A stretch of 5,514 bases of DNA from Bryobacteraceae bacterium (lineage in GTDB: Bacteria; Acidobacteriota; Terriglobia; Bryobacterales; Bryobacteraceae), in NCBI GenBank assembly GCA_025929455.1, contig JAICMB010000260.1, positions 1 to 5,514 of the forward strand, written 5' to 3'. The notes under the pieces were generated by a model. That model was not told where the DNA came from, did no database searches, and worked only from the letters and a program-made list of their open reading frames with translations. This document shows, piece by piece, positions 1-5,514 of the stretch (position 1 is its first letter; each line of letters opens with the position of its first letter). The translations under genes were made by a program, and so were the position numbers.

Positions 1-77
1 CGCCCTTTTTTTCCGTTTCTCCACTCCGCAAATAGACACCCGCAAAGGGAACTTGACCTTGTTTGCGACAATGAAGT
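1..77. other. Leader before the first gene; no gene recognised
   Basis: This stretch is more AT-rich than the coding DNA that follows and has a pyrimidine-rich run near bases 5-22. A purine-rich AAAGGGA lies at about 45-51 and could act as a ribosome-binding element, but it is too close to the TTG at 53 and too far from the TTG at 78 to settle a start. A TTGACC at 53-58 resembles a -35 box, but no convincing -10 box follows before the gene begins. No RNA gene was seen. Confidence 0.4.
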
Positions 78-632
78 TTGGCGTTCGCTCCCGAGGTCTA
101 CGGTCCACAGATTGCTTCGATTCTGGCGCTCAACGACGGACAGCCGCTCGCGCCGTTAGTTTGCACGCGCACTCCGGCGACGGCGGCACGGGATGCCCTT
201 GCCGGCGCCGCTGCGCGCACGCTGTTTCCGAACGCGCCTCATCCCGAGGCTTCGCTAGCAGGCTTGTATCTCAACTTCTCCTGTTTCGATGAATGCCATG
301 GGGTGGCGCAGGACGTAGCAACGCCGGAGGGCAGCTACTGGCACGCCATCCTCCATCGCCAGGAGCCGGACGCGGCCAACGCGGGTTACTGGTTCCGCAG
401 GGTGGGCCGGCACGCCGTTTTCGAACCGTTGAACGCGGAGGCGCACGAGATTGCTTCGCGCAACGCGGGCGCGCGATTCCCGACTGGCGCGCAATGGGAT
501 CCGTTCGCGTTCATCGATTATTGCGAACGCGCGCGCGAATTGCCCGGCTCGGTCGAGGAGCGCACCGCTCGGGAAATCCAGCGCGCTGAATGGGAACTGC
601 TGTTTGACCACTGCGCGAGGCCGCGAGCGTGA
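78..632 (+). CDS. Conserved uncharacterised protein, 184 residues
   Basis: I do not recognise an enzyme or a named domain. The protein has no signal peptide and no membrane segment, so it is probably cytoplasmic. Its most family-like part is the middle. Residues 68-80 read SCFDECHGVAQDV. Next come YWHAILHRQEPD (87-98) and YWFRRVGRHAVF (104-115), dense in Trp, His, Arg and acidic residues. Histidines 74, 89, 93 and 112 with Asp71, Glu72 and Cys69/73 could form a metal or catalytic site, but that is inference. From memory, proteins with a similar WH-x-HR-x-EPD ... YWFRRVG-x-H core occur as hypothetical proteins in Acidobacteria and Planctomycetes. The start is a TTG at 78; an in-frame TGA at 72-74 prevents any earlier start. 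An ATG at 71 is one base out of frame, so the true start may be disturbed. The stop overlaps the next gene's GTG by four bases, which implies co-translation. Confidence 0.8.
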   Translation: MAFAPEVYGPQIASILALNDGQPLAPLVCTRTPATAARDALAGAAARTLFPNAPHPEASLAGLYLNFSCFDECHGVAQDVATPEGSYWHAILHRQEPDAANAGYWFRRVGRHAVFEPLNAEAHEIASRNAGARFPTGAQWDPFAFIDYCERARELPGSVEERTAREIQRAEWELLFDHCARPRA

Positions 633-1849
633 GCCGGCGCAGGTTGGTCTGGTTCGGCTGCCTGGCGATCATTGTCGCGGTGATTATCTGGGGTATTACG
701 CGAAAATCGGCGCCGCCGCAGATTCCGTTCACGCACACGACGCGGCAGACCATCGTGAGCACGCTGAGCACGAACGGCAAAGTGGAGCCGATCGAGTGGG
801 CTTCGGCGCGCGCGGAACGTGCGGGTGTGATCCAGAAGGTCTACGTCACGCGCGGGCAACACGTGGATAAGGGCGCGCCGCTGGTGCAACTCGATGCCAC
901 CTCCGCGGCATCGACGCTGGCCACGGCCGAATCGCAGATCACGCAAGCGCGCGCGCAGGAGCAAACGCTATCGCAAGGCGGTAACGCGGCTGAGCGGGCG
1001 CTGCTCGAAAGCGACATGGGCAAGGCGCGGCTGGACCTGCAGGCGGCGCAGCGCGAGTTGGCGTCCGCGGAGCGCCTGTACGCCAAGCAGGCCGGGACGA
1101 AAGAGGAAGTGGACTCCGCTCGCGAGCGCGTGCAGCAGGCGCAAACCGCCATTGCATCGATTGAAAAACGGCGCGCGGCGCTGGTCACCACGCAGGAACA
1201 GTCGGTGGCGCGGGCGCATCTGTCTGAAGCGCAGGCGGCCGCGAGCAGCGCCCGGCGCGATTTGTCGCTCGGCATTGTTCGTGCGCCCGTTGCGGGTATT
1301 GTGTACCAGTTCGACCAGCGCGTGGGCGCGTTTGTGAATCCCGGCGATCTCATCGCGAATATCGGCAAGCTCAGCGAGGTGCGCGTCATCGTTTACGTCG
1401 ACGAGCCCGACCTGGGCCGCGTCGCGATCGGCATGCCCGTGACGATCACGTGGGACGCCTTACCCGGCCGGAGTTGGAAAGGCGAGGTAGACAAGGTACC
1501 GACCCAGGTGATCACGCTCAATACGAGGCAGGTGGGCGAGGTCGGTTGCGTAATCGACAATCCGGACCGTGATCTTCTGCCGGGCACCAACATCGATGCC
1601 GAGATCGTCTCCAAAGTTGTTCCCGACGCGATCGTGATTCCGAAAGAAACGCTGCGACGTGAGAATGGCCAGACGGGCGTTTACGCCCTGACCGCCGATA
1701 ACCATATCGAATGGCGGACGATCACGACCGGTGTGTCCAACCTCACGCGCGTACAAGTGACGAAAGGATTGGCCGTCGGCGATGCCGTGATGCTTCCGAA
1801 CGATCGTCCGATCAAGAACGGACAGAAGGTCGATCCAGTGTACCCGTAG
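629..1849 (+). CDS. HlyD/MacA-type periplasmic adaptor subunit of an efflux system
   Basis: This is a membrane-fusion (adaptor) protein that would link an inner-membrane ABC or RND transporter to a TolC-like outer-membrane channel. Order of parts: one N-terminal membrane anchor (about residues 6-24, no lipobox); first half of the lipoyl-like barrel-sandwich domain (about 50-90, including RAGVIQKVYVTRGQHVDKG); a long Ala/Gln/Glu-rich coiled-coil hairpin (about 92-212); second lipoyl half (about 213-247, APVAGIVYQFDQRVGAFVNPG); beta-barrel (about 249-330); and membrane-proximal domain (about 331-402). The hairpin tip RLYAKQAGTKEEVDSA (149-164) resembles the Arg-Leu-Ser tip motif of TolC-docking adaptors, with Thr in place of Ser. 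The 406-residue length is normal. The GTG start overlaps the upstream stop as GTGA, and a GAGG lies 8 bases before it inside the upstream gene, so translational coupling is likely. No transporter or channel gene is in the window, so the substrate is unknown; its membrane partner may be encoded to the left. Confidence 0.92.
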   Translation: MSRRRLVWFGCLAIIVAVIIWGITRKSAPPQIPFTHTTRQTIVSTLSTNGKVEPIEWASARAERAGVIQKVYVTRGQHVDKGAPLVQLDATSAASTLATAESQITQARAQEQTLSQGGNAAERALLESDMGKARLDLQAAQRELASAERLYAKQAGTKEEVDSARERVQQAQTAIASIEKRRAALVTTQEQSVARAHLSEAQAAASSARRDLSLGIVRAPVAGIVYQFDQRVGAFVNPGDLIANIGKLSEVRVIVYVDEPDLGRVAIGMPVTITWDALPGRSWKGEVDKVPTQVITLNTRQVGEVGCVIDNPDRDLLPGTNIDAEIVSKVVPDAIVIPKETLRRENGQTGVYALTADNHIEWRTITTGVSNLTRVQVTKGLAVGDAVMLPNDRPIKNGQKVDPVYP

Positions 1850-4841
1850 CAGCGGCCGCCTCGGCGGCGTGGTCGGGAATCGAGAAGAAGAACGTACTGC
1901 CGCGGCCGGGCTCCGACTCCACCCAGATGCGTCCGCCGTGCCGCTCGACGATGCGCTTGCAGGCGGCGAGTCCGATGCCGGTACCGGAATATTCGCGGCC
2001 GTGCAGCCGCTGGAAAATGACGAAGATCTTGCTCGCGTAAGCGGGCTCGAATCCCATGCCGTTGTCGCGCACGGCGAAGACCCACTCGCCCGCGCGGTGG
2101 ACCGCGGAGATGTGCACGCACGGCGCCTCGGGCTTTAGCGACTCCTGTCCATCGCCGAGACCGGTCTTTCGAAATTTGATTGCGTTGCCGATCAGGTTTT
2201 GAAACAGTTGCGTAATCTGATAGGGATCGACGACGGCGGAAGGGAGCGGGTCGACATCGATGTGGGTTCCGGATTCTTCGATGGCGAGTTTCAGATTGGC
2301 GATGGCGTCTCCTACCGGAACGCGCATGTCGGTTTCGGAAAAAGCGGTGCCGGGCTGGCCGAGACGGGCATACGCAAGCAGGTCGGCCAACAACGCCTGC
2401 ATGCGCGTGGCGCCTTCGACGGCAAAGCCGATGTATTCGTCGGCGTCCTGGTCGAGGCGGCCGCGATACCGCCGGGAGATCAGTTGCACGTAGGTGGCGA
2501 CCATGCGCAGAGGCTCCTGGAGGTCGTGGGCGGAGACATACGCGAACTGCTGCAGGTCTTCGTTCGATTGGCGAAGCAGGTCGGAGGTCTTCTCGGCTTC
2601 GGAACGGCGGTTTTCGGCGGTCCGATACAGTTCCGCATTGTCTACGGCGACAGCGGCGCGGCGGGCCAGATCGAGAGCGAGGTCGATCTCGGGTTGCACG
2701 AAGGTCCGGCCCGATTCGGCTTGGACGAACGTGATGGCGCCCAGCGCGCGGCCGCGCGCGACCAGCGGTACGCAGAGATACGACTTTACGCCGGCGGCAC
2801 GGAGGAGTTCCAGGTGTTCGGCGCTGGAGGCGGTGGCGGCGAGCAGTTCGTCCGGGATGTCGTTGATCACCTCGTAGGAGCCGCTGTGGACAACATGCCA
2901 GACACCGTGTCCTTCGACCGGGCGCGGCACGTAGCGCTGGCCGAGCGTGCGTGCCGCCTCCGTTTTTTCAGGGTCGGCGTGCGTGATGGCGAGACGTTCG
3001 AGACCGCCTTCGGCATTCAACATGTCGACGGCGCACCAGTCGGAAAAGCGCGGCACAGCGAGGCGCGCGACGGCGGACAGCGTGGTCTCATAATCGAGCG
3101 ATGAGGCCAGCACGGTGGCGGCTTCGGCGATAAAACGCGAGCGGTGCTCGCCTTGTTGGGCCTGCGCGCGGGAGCGCTCCTGCTGCTCGTAGAGCTGCGC
3201 CATCGCGATGGCGGAGGCGGCCAGATTGGCGAGCGCGCCGGCGATGCGGACCTCAGCCGTCGAAGCGTGGCGGCGCGATCGATAGTAGAACGCGATGGTG
3301 CCGTCGAGGACGCCGCGGATGCGCAGCGGAACGATCAATAAAGAGACGATGCCCTCGCGCGCGTAAATGCTCAGGCGATTGGCGACGAAGCCGCTGGATG
3401 CGACATCCTCGATGACGGCGGGCAGCGAGCCGTCGAGGTCGGAGCCCGATCCGCCTATGGTGAATTGCGGGAACTGCGGCGAGAGCCCGCGGGAGGCTAC
3501 CGCGCGCCATGTATCGCCGTCGTCGAGACGCCGCCAGATCGCGTACGCGTCGGCCGCGATGAAGCGCGATGCGATTTCGAGCACGCTGTTCAGCGCTTCC
3601 TCGGCTGTCAGGGAGGCGAGCAGGGTGCGCGAGGCTTCTACAAGCAGCATTACCTGATGCTCGGTCTCGCGGTGCTGCTCGAGTGCCTGGCGCGTACGCA
3701 CGCGTTCGGTTTCGAGCGCTTCCTGAATGCGTTTCCGTTCCGTGACGTCGCGAATGACTCCGGTGACGTAGGTGACGCCATCACGGGTGAATTCGCCGAA
3801 AGAGATTTCGAGCGGGATTTCGTGCCCGTCGCGGTGCTGGCCCGGCAACGCCACGCCGCTCCAATCGAGAGCACGCTTGCCAGTGGCAAGATAGTGGGCA
3901 AGAGCACGCCGGTGCGCGGGCCGCATGGCAGGGGGCATCAGCATCGTAACGGGCTGGCCGATGATGTCGGCGGGAGTGTACCCGAAGATGCGCGAGACGG
4001 CGCCGTTCGCGAACAGGATAGTGCTGTCCGCATCGATCGTAATAATCGCATCGGAGGCGGTCTCCGTCACGGTGCGGTAGCGCTGCTCACTGTCGCGCAG
4101 GCGGCGTTCGGAAGCGCGGCGCTCCGTGACATCGCGGATGACCAGAATGGCGCCGTGCAGACGGCCGTGATTGTCGCGAATGGGCGCGGCGGTCTGTGAG
4201 ACGGGTACCAGCTTTCCATCGCGGGAGTGCAGCAGCGCGTACTGCGAAAGGCCGGCGACCTTGTTTTGGCGGAGCGCGGCGCCGATGGGATTGGGCACCG
4301 GGTTTCCGGTTTCCTCATCGCCGGTAACGAGGACCTCGCCGAAGGGCCGCCCGGCGGCTTCCTGCGCGGTCCAGCCGGTAAGCTGCTCGGCCGCGGCGTT
4401 CACGAAGCCTATGCGGCCGTGTTCGTCGGTTGCGACTACGCCATCGCCAACGCTGCGGAGTGTGATCTGCAGCCACTCGCGCTGCTCGCGTTCGGCGGCG
4501 ATGACGTTGCGGCGGGTGGCGCTCAGGAACGAGACGAGGGTGGCTTCGGCAATGAAAATCGCGACCTGAATGATGCCGCGGCTATCCACGTTAAACGCGT
4601 TCGAGGGCGGCAGAAAATAATAGGACACATACAGACCGGACAGCACCGCTGCGAGAATGCCGGGAGCAAAGCCGCCGAACCAGGAACTGAACATGACGGC
4701 GGCGAAGAAGATGAGAAAGGGCGTGTCCTGGCCGAGGTCCGGAAAGGCTAGCTTGATGGCGAGCGCAACCAGAGTTGCTGCAACGGCAACCCCGAACCGG
4801 TTTGCCCGCGCGGCCGAGATGGGGAAATTCAGTTTAGGCAC
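1812..4841 (-). CDS. Membrane-anchored DUF4118-PAS-PAS-GAF-GAF sensor histidine kinase
   Basis: This is a two-component sensor kinase of 1009 residues that would autophosphorylate a histidine and pass the phosphate to an unknown response regulator. Order of parts: DUF4118 (KdpD-like) membrane block with four predicted helices (about residues 16-33, 39-57, 59-77, 89-107) and almost no external loop; PAS 1 (about 119-238) and PAS 2 (about 248-369), each ending in IRDVTER; a short coiled linker; GAF 1 (about 406-552); GAF 2 (about 573-738); HisKA (about 762-826); HATPase_c (about 868-988). All catalytic boxes are intact: H-box AHDLQEPLRM with His772, N-box QNLIGNAIKF with Asn882 and Asn886, G1 box RDNGMGF (925-931), G2 box GTGIGL (953-958). 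There is no HAMP and no receiver domain. The start is GTG at 4841; the only in-frame region upstream ends at a stop at 4887-4889 with no other ATG, GTG or TTG, and no good ribosome-binding site is visible. The last 38 bases overlap the 3' end of the convergent adaptor gene. Ligands of the sensory domains cannot be told from sequence. Confidence 0.95.
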   Translation of the reverse strand: MPKLNFPISAARANRFGVAVAATLVALAIKLAFPDLGQDTPFLIFFAAVMFSSWFGGFAPGILAAVLSGLYVSYYFLPPSNAFNVDSRGIIQVAIFIAEATLVSFLSATRRNVIAAEREQREWLQITLRSVGDGVVATDEHGRIGFVNAAAEQLTGWTAQEAAGRPFGEVLVTGDEETGNPVPNPIGAALRQNKVAGLSQYALLHSRDGKLVPVSQTAAPIRDNHGRLHGAILVIRDVTERRASERRLRDSEQRYRTVTETASDAIITIDADSTILFANGAVSRIFGYTPADIIGQPVTMLMPPAMRPAHRRALAHYLATGKRALDWSGVALPGQHRDGHEIPLEISFGEFTRDGVTYVTGVIRDVTERKRIQEALETERVRTRQALEQHRETEHQVMLLVEASRTLLASLTAEEALNSVLEIASRFIAADAYAIWRRLDDGDTWRAVASRGLSPQFPQFTIGGSGSDLDGSLPAVIEDVASSGFVANRLSIYAREGIVSLLIVPLRIRGVLDGTIAFYYRSRRHASTAEVRIAGALANLAASAIAMAQLYEQQERSRAQAQQGEHRSRFIAEAATVLASSLDYETTLSAVARLAVPRFSDWCAVDMLNAEGGLERLAITHADPEKTEAARTLGQRYVPRPVEGHGVWHVVHSGSYEVINDIPDELLAATASSAEHLELLRAAGVKSYLCVPLVARGRALGAITFVQAESGRTFVQPEIDLALDLARRAAVAVDNAELYRTAENRRSEAEKTSDLLRQSNEDLQQFAYVSAHDLQEPLRMVATYVQLISRRYRGRLDQDADEYIGFAVEGATRMQALLADLLAYARLGQPGTAFSETDMRVPVGDAIANLKLAIEESGTHIDVDPLPSAVVDPYQITQLFQNLIGNAIKFRKTGLGDGQESLKPEAPCVHISAVHRAGEWVFAVRDNGMGFEPAYASKIFVIFQRLHGREYSGTGIGLAACKRIVERHGGRIWVESEPGRGSTFFFSIPDHAAEAAAATGTLDRPSVRS
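1855..1868. repeat. GC-rich inverted repeat just after the adaptor stop
   Basis: GCCGCC-TC-GGCGGC starts five bases after the adaptor stop codon and can fold as a 5-bp GC stem with a CTCG tetraloop. It has no T-run on either strand, so it is not a standard intrinsic terminator. It also encodes part of the Ala/Glu-rich tail of the opposite-strand kinase, which could explain it by codon composition alone. It might slow polymerase or protect the 3' end of the adaptor mRNA, but this is weakly supported. Confidence 0.25.
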
Positions 4842-4913
4842 CCGAACCGGAACGCAACATTCAAGTATGGCAGGAATATCGGATAGCTATGTACGTTCAG
4901 GGGACGGGGCTAG

Positions 4914-5010
4914 TGGCGGAGAGGGAGGGATTCAAACCCGTTCGACGCGCGTGCCGTCGGTAACCTACAGATCACACCGTGCTGGGGCTGCCACGGCGGC
5001 CATGCTTACC
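4914..5010 (-). pseudogene. Degenerate tRNA-Ser-like sequence (3' end clear, rest decayed)
   Basis: Read on the minus strand, 4940-4914 gives a T-arm-like GGGTTTGAATCCC and, ending at 4914, an acceptor strand and tail CCTCTCC-G-CCA, which is the classic tRNA-Ser 3' end. Just before it, CGACG-GCACGCG-CGTCG (about 4959-4943) forms a 5-bp stem with a 7-base loop, like the long variable arm of tRNA-Ser. Further 5', the stretch from 5010 has weak matches to a tRNA-Ser 5' half (GG at the start, GGCCG, GTGGC, GCACGGT). It is not a working tRNA as I read it: the T-loop reads TTTGAAT instead of TTCGAAT (near-invariant C56 lost), two of five T-stem pairs are broken, the 5' acceptor strand GGTAAGC does not pair with CCTCTCC, and no 7-base anticodon loop with a serine anticodon can be drawn. 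It is either a decayed tRNA-Ser or a 3' fragment left as an attachment site by an integrated element. The 3' part (4914-4940) is much more certain than the boundary at 5010. Confidence 0.5.
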
Positions 5011-5012
5011 CG

Positions 5013-5025
5013 GGTGCAATGCACC
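5013..5025. repeat. Perfect 6-bp palindrome GGTGCA-A-TGCACC
   Basis: The two arms match exactly around a single central base. A loop of one base is too short for an RNA hairpin, so if it matters it is more likely a DNA site for a dimeric regulator. It is followed by a related TGCAT at 5030-5034 and overlaps ACCCGGGT (5008-5015). It sits about 180 bases before the XRE/ImmA start and 170 bases before the kinase start, so neither gene is clearly its target. Confidence 0.3.
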
Positions 5026-5046
5026 ATGTTGCATGATCGAACGAAT

Positions 5047-5065
5047 CCGAGTAGAGCACTCTCGG
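5047..5065. repeat. Hairpin-forming inverted repeat CCGAG...CTCGG
   Basis: CCGAG at 5047-5051 pairs with CTCGG at 5061-5065. Two further pairs (A5053-T5060, G5054-C5059) can form past a bulged T, leaving an AGCA loop. No T-run follows on either strand, so it is not a convincing intrinsic terminator. It may be part of the decayed tRNA/attachment region or chance. Confidence 0.25.
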
Positions 5066-5201
5066 GAAGCATAGATGCTGCATCCGTAGTTGGCTAACCA
5101 GAATAGCTGTTTCGCGTTTTATTTGCCTTCCAGTGATGATCTGGTCTCGTGACGCCGATTTTGTGCCCCAGACATCCGATAAGGTAGATTTAGGTTGTTC
5201 A

Positions 5202-5514
5202 ATGAGCGCGATACGGCCAGAGGTCCTGACGTGGGCTCGGGAGACAGCGGGGCTGTCGCTCGAAGATGCCGCGCGCGCGATCGGACTGAAAGACGCTCGC
5301 GGGGAAACCGGGAGCGAGCGCCTCGCAAAGATCGAAGGTGAAGGCGATCCTCCGCGCCCGCTTCTTCTCAAGATGGCGAAGGCGTATCGGCGCCCATTGA
5401 TCGTTTTTTATCTCAGCCGCCCACCAAAAACAGGCGATAGAGGCCAGGATTTCAGGACGCTGCCCGGCCAAGACCATTACAATCCGGAACTCGACGCGCT
5501 GATCAGAGACATCA
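5202..5514 (+). CDS. XRE-type HTH plus ImmA/IrrE-family protein, N-terminal part (cut by window end)
   Basis: The first 104 codons are open to the right edge with no stop, so this is a 5' fragment. Residues about 6-65 form an XRE/Cro-like helix-turn-helix (PEVLTWARETAGLSLEDAA ... ERLAKIEGEGDPPRPLLLKMAKAYRRP). The following VFYLSRPPKTGDRGQDFRTL (68-87) is a signature I know from COG2856 proteins with this HTH, whose C-terminal half is an ImmA/IrrE zinc peptidase. The HExxH site itself lies beyond the window, so activity cannot be confirmed. Full-length relatives are usually near 350-400 residues and occur in mobile or toxin-antitoxin contexts. The ATG at 5202 is preferred because homologues start close to the PEVL motif and AGG lies 7 bases upstream. 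In-frame GTG at 5133 and 5163 and ATG at 5136 would add up to 23 residues without family-like sequence. Such HTH proteins often repress their own promoter. Confidence 0.85.
   Translation, partial: MSAIRPEVLTWARETAGLSLEDAARAIGLKDARGETGSERLAKIEGEGDPPRPLLLKMAKAYRRPLIVFYLSRPPKTGDRGQDFRTLPGQDHYNPELDALIRDI

Larger units (their letters stand above)
4842..5201. other. 360-base intergenic region between divergent genes
   Basis: This region separates the minus-strand kinase from the plus-strand XRE/ImmA gene and must hold both promoters. I see no protein gene of its own; open frames here are short and composition-driven. It contains a tRNA-Ser-like remnant (4914-5010), a palindrome (5013-5025), a hairpin (5047-5065) and a shorter repeat AGCAT-AG-ATGCT (5068-5079). 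The part from about 5086 to 5200 is clearly more AT-rich than the flanking genes, as expected for a promoter region, but no strong sigma70 -35/-10 pair stands out. Confidence 0.6.

Noticed and set aside
841..1389. A 182-codon open frame on the minus strand across the adaptor coiled coil
   Set aside because: Ser/Ala/Arg/Cys-rich shadow of the repetitive coiled-coil codons; the plus-strand adaptor explains this DNA.
1855..1868. A Rho-independent terminator for the adaptor or kinase
   Set aside because: The hairpin is GC-rich but no T-run follows on either strand, and for the kinase it lies inside the coding region.
2199..3104. A 301-codon open frame on the plus strand inside the kinase gene
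   Set aside because: It is antisense to a kinase gene with all motifs intact, is Gly/Asp/Val/Arg-biased with no recognisable domain, and is a typical shadow frame in GC-rich DNA.
3465..4199. A 244-codon open frame on the plus strand opposite the PAS/GAF region
   Set aside because: Antisense shadow of the kinase; no domain, no ribosome-binding site, composition explained by codon bias of the real gene.
4914..5010. An intact, functional tRNA-Ser
   Set aside because: The 5' acceptor does not pair with CCTCTCC, C56 is replaced, two T-stem pairs are lost, and no 7-base anticodon loop can be placed (the best stem CGGTG/TACCG leaves a 12-base loop).
4657..5097. A 146-codon open frame on the plus strand over the kinase start and intergenic region
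   Set aside because: Its first part is antisense to the DUF4118 membrane segments and the rest crosses the tRNA-like remnant; no domain or ribosome-binding site.
5006..5371. A 121-codon open frame on the minus strand across the intergenic region and XRE gene
   Set aside because: It is antisense to a clear HTH coding frame, rich in Ser/Arg, and runs through the tRNA remnant edge; no family resemblance.
1..5514. CRISPR array, insertion sequence or replication origin
   Set aside because: No regularly spaced repeats, no transposase-like frame with terminal inverted repeats, and no DnaA-box cluster were seen.

Overview
The window looks like chromosomal DNA from a GC-rich free-living bacterium. 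The best guess, from memory of gene families rather than any search, is an acidobacterium of the Solibacter/Bryobacter type. The grounds are high GC in the coding regions, GTG and TTG starts, weak Shine-Dalgarno signals, a large DUF4118-PAS-GAF sensor kinase, and an uncharacterised first gene of a kind I associate with Acidobacteria and Planctomycetes.

Layout. Bases 1-77 are a leader with no recognisable gene. Bases 78-1849 hold a tight two-gene plus-strand unit: an uncharacterised 184-residue protein whose stop overlaps (GTGA) the GTG start of a 406-residue HlyD/MacA-type periplasmic adaptor. A large minus-strand gene (4841 down to 1812) encodes a 1009-residue membrane-anchored hybrid-input histidine kinase with the order DUF4118, PAS, PAS, GAF, GAF, HisKA, HATPase. 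It converges on the adaptor gene, and the two coding regions overlap by 38 bases at their 3' ends. Bases 4842-5201 are a 360-base intergenic region. It holds a degenerate tRNA-Ser-like sequence on the minus strand (clear 3' end at 4914-4940) and several short inverted repeats. From 5202 to the right edge runs the first 104 codons of an XRE-type HTH plus ImmA/IrrE-type protein, cut by the window end.

How the parts relate. The adaptor needs an inner-membrane transporter and an outer-membrane TolC-like channel. Neither is in the window, so they may lie to the left or elsewhere. The kinase has no receiver domain and no adjacent response regulator, so it is an orphan here. The tRNA-Ser remnant followed by an accessory-type XRE/ImmA gene suggests the edge of an integrated element to the right of about 4914. 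This is the most interesting reading of the window, but it depends on sequence beyond the right edge. I see no clearly new multi-gene system in these 5.5 kb.
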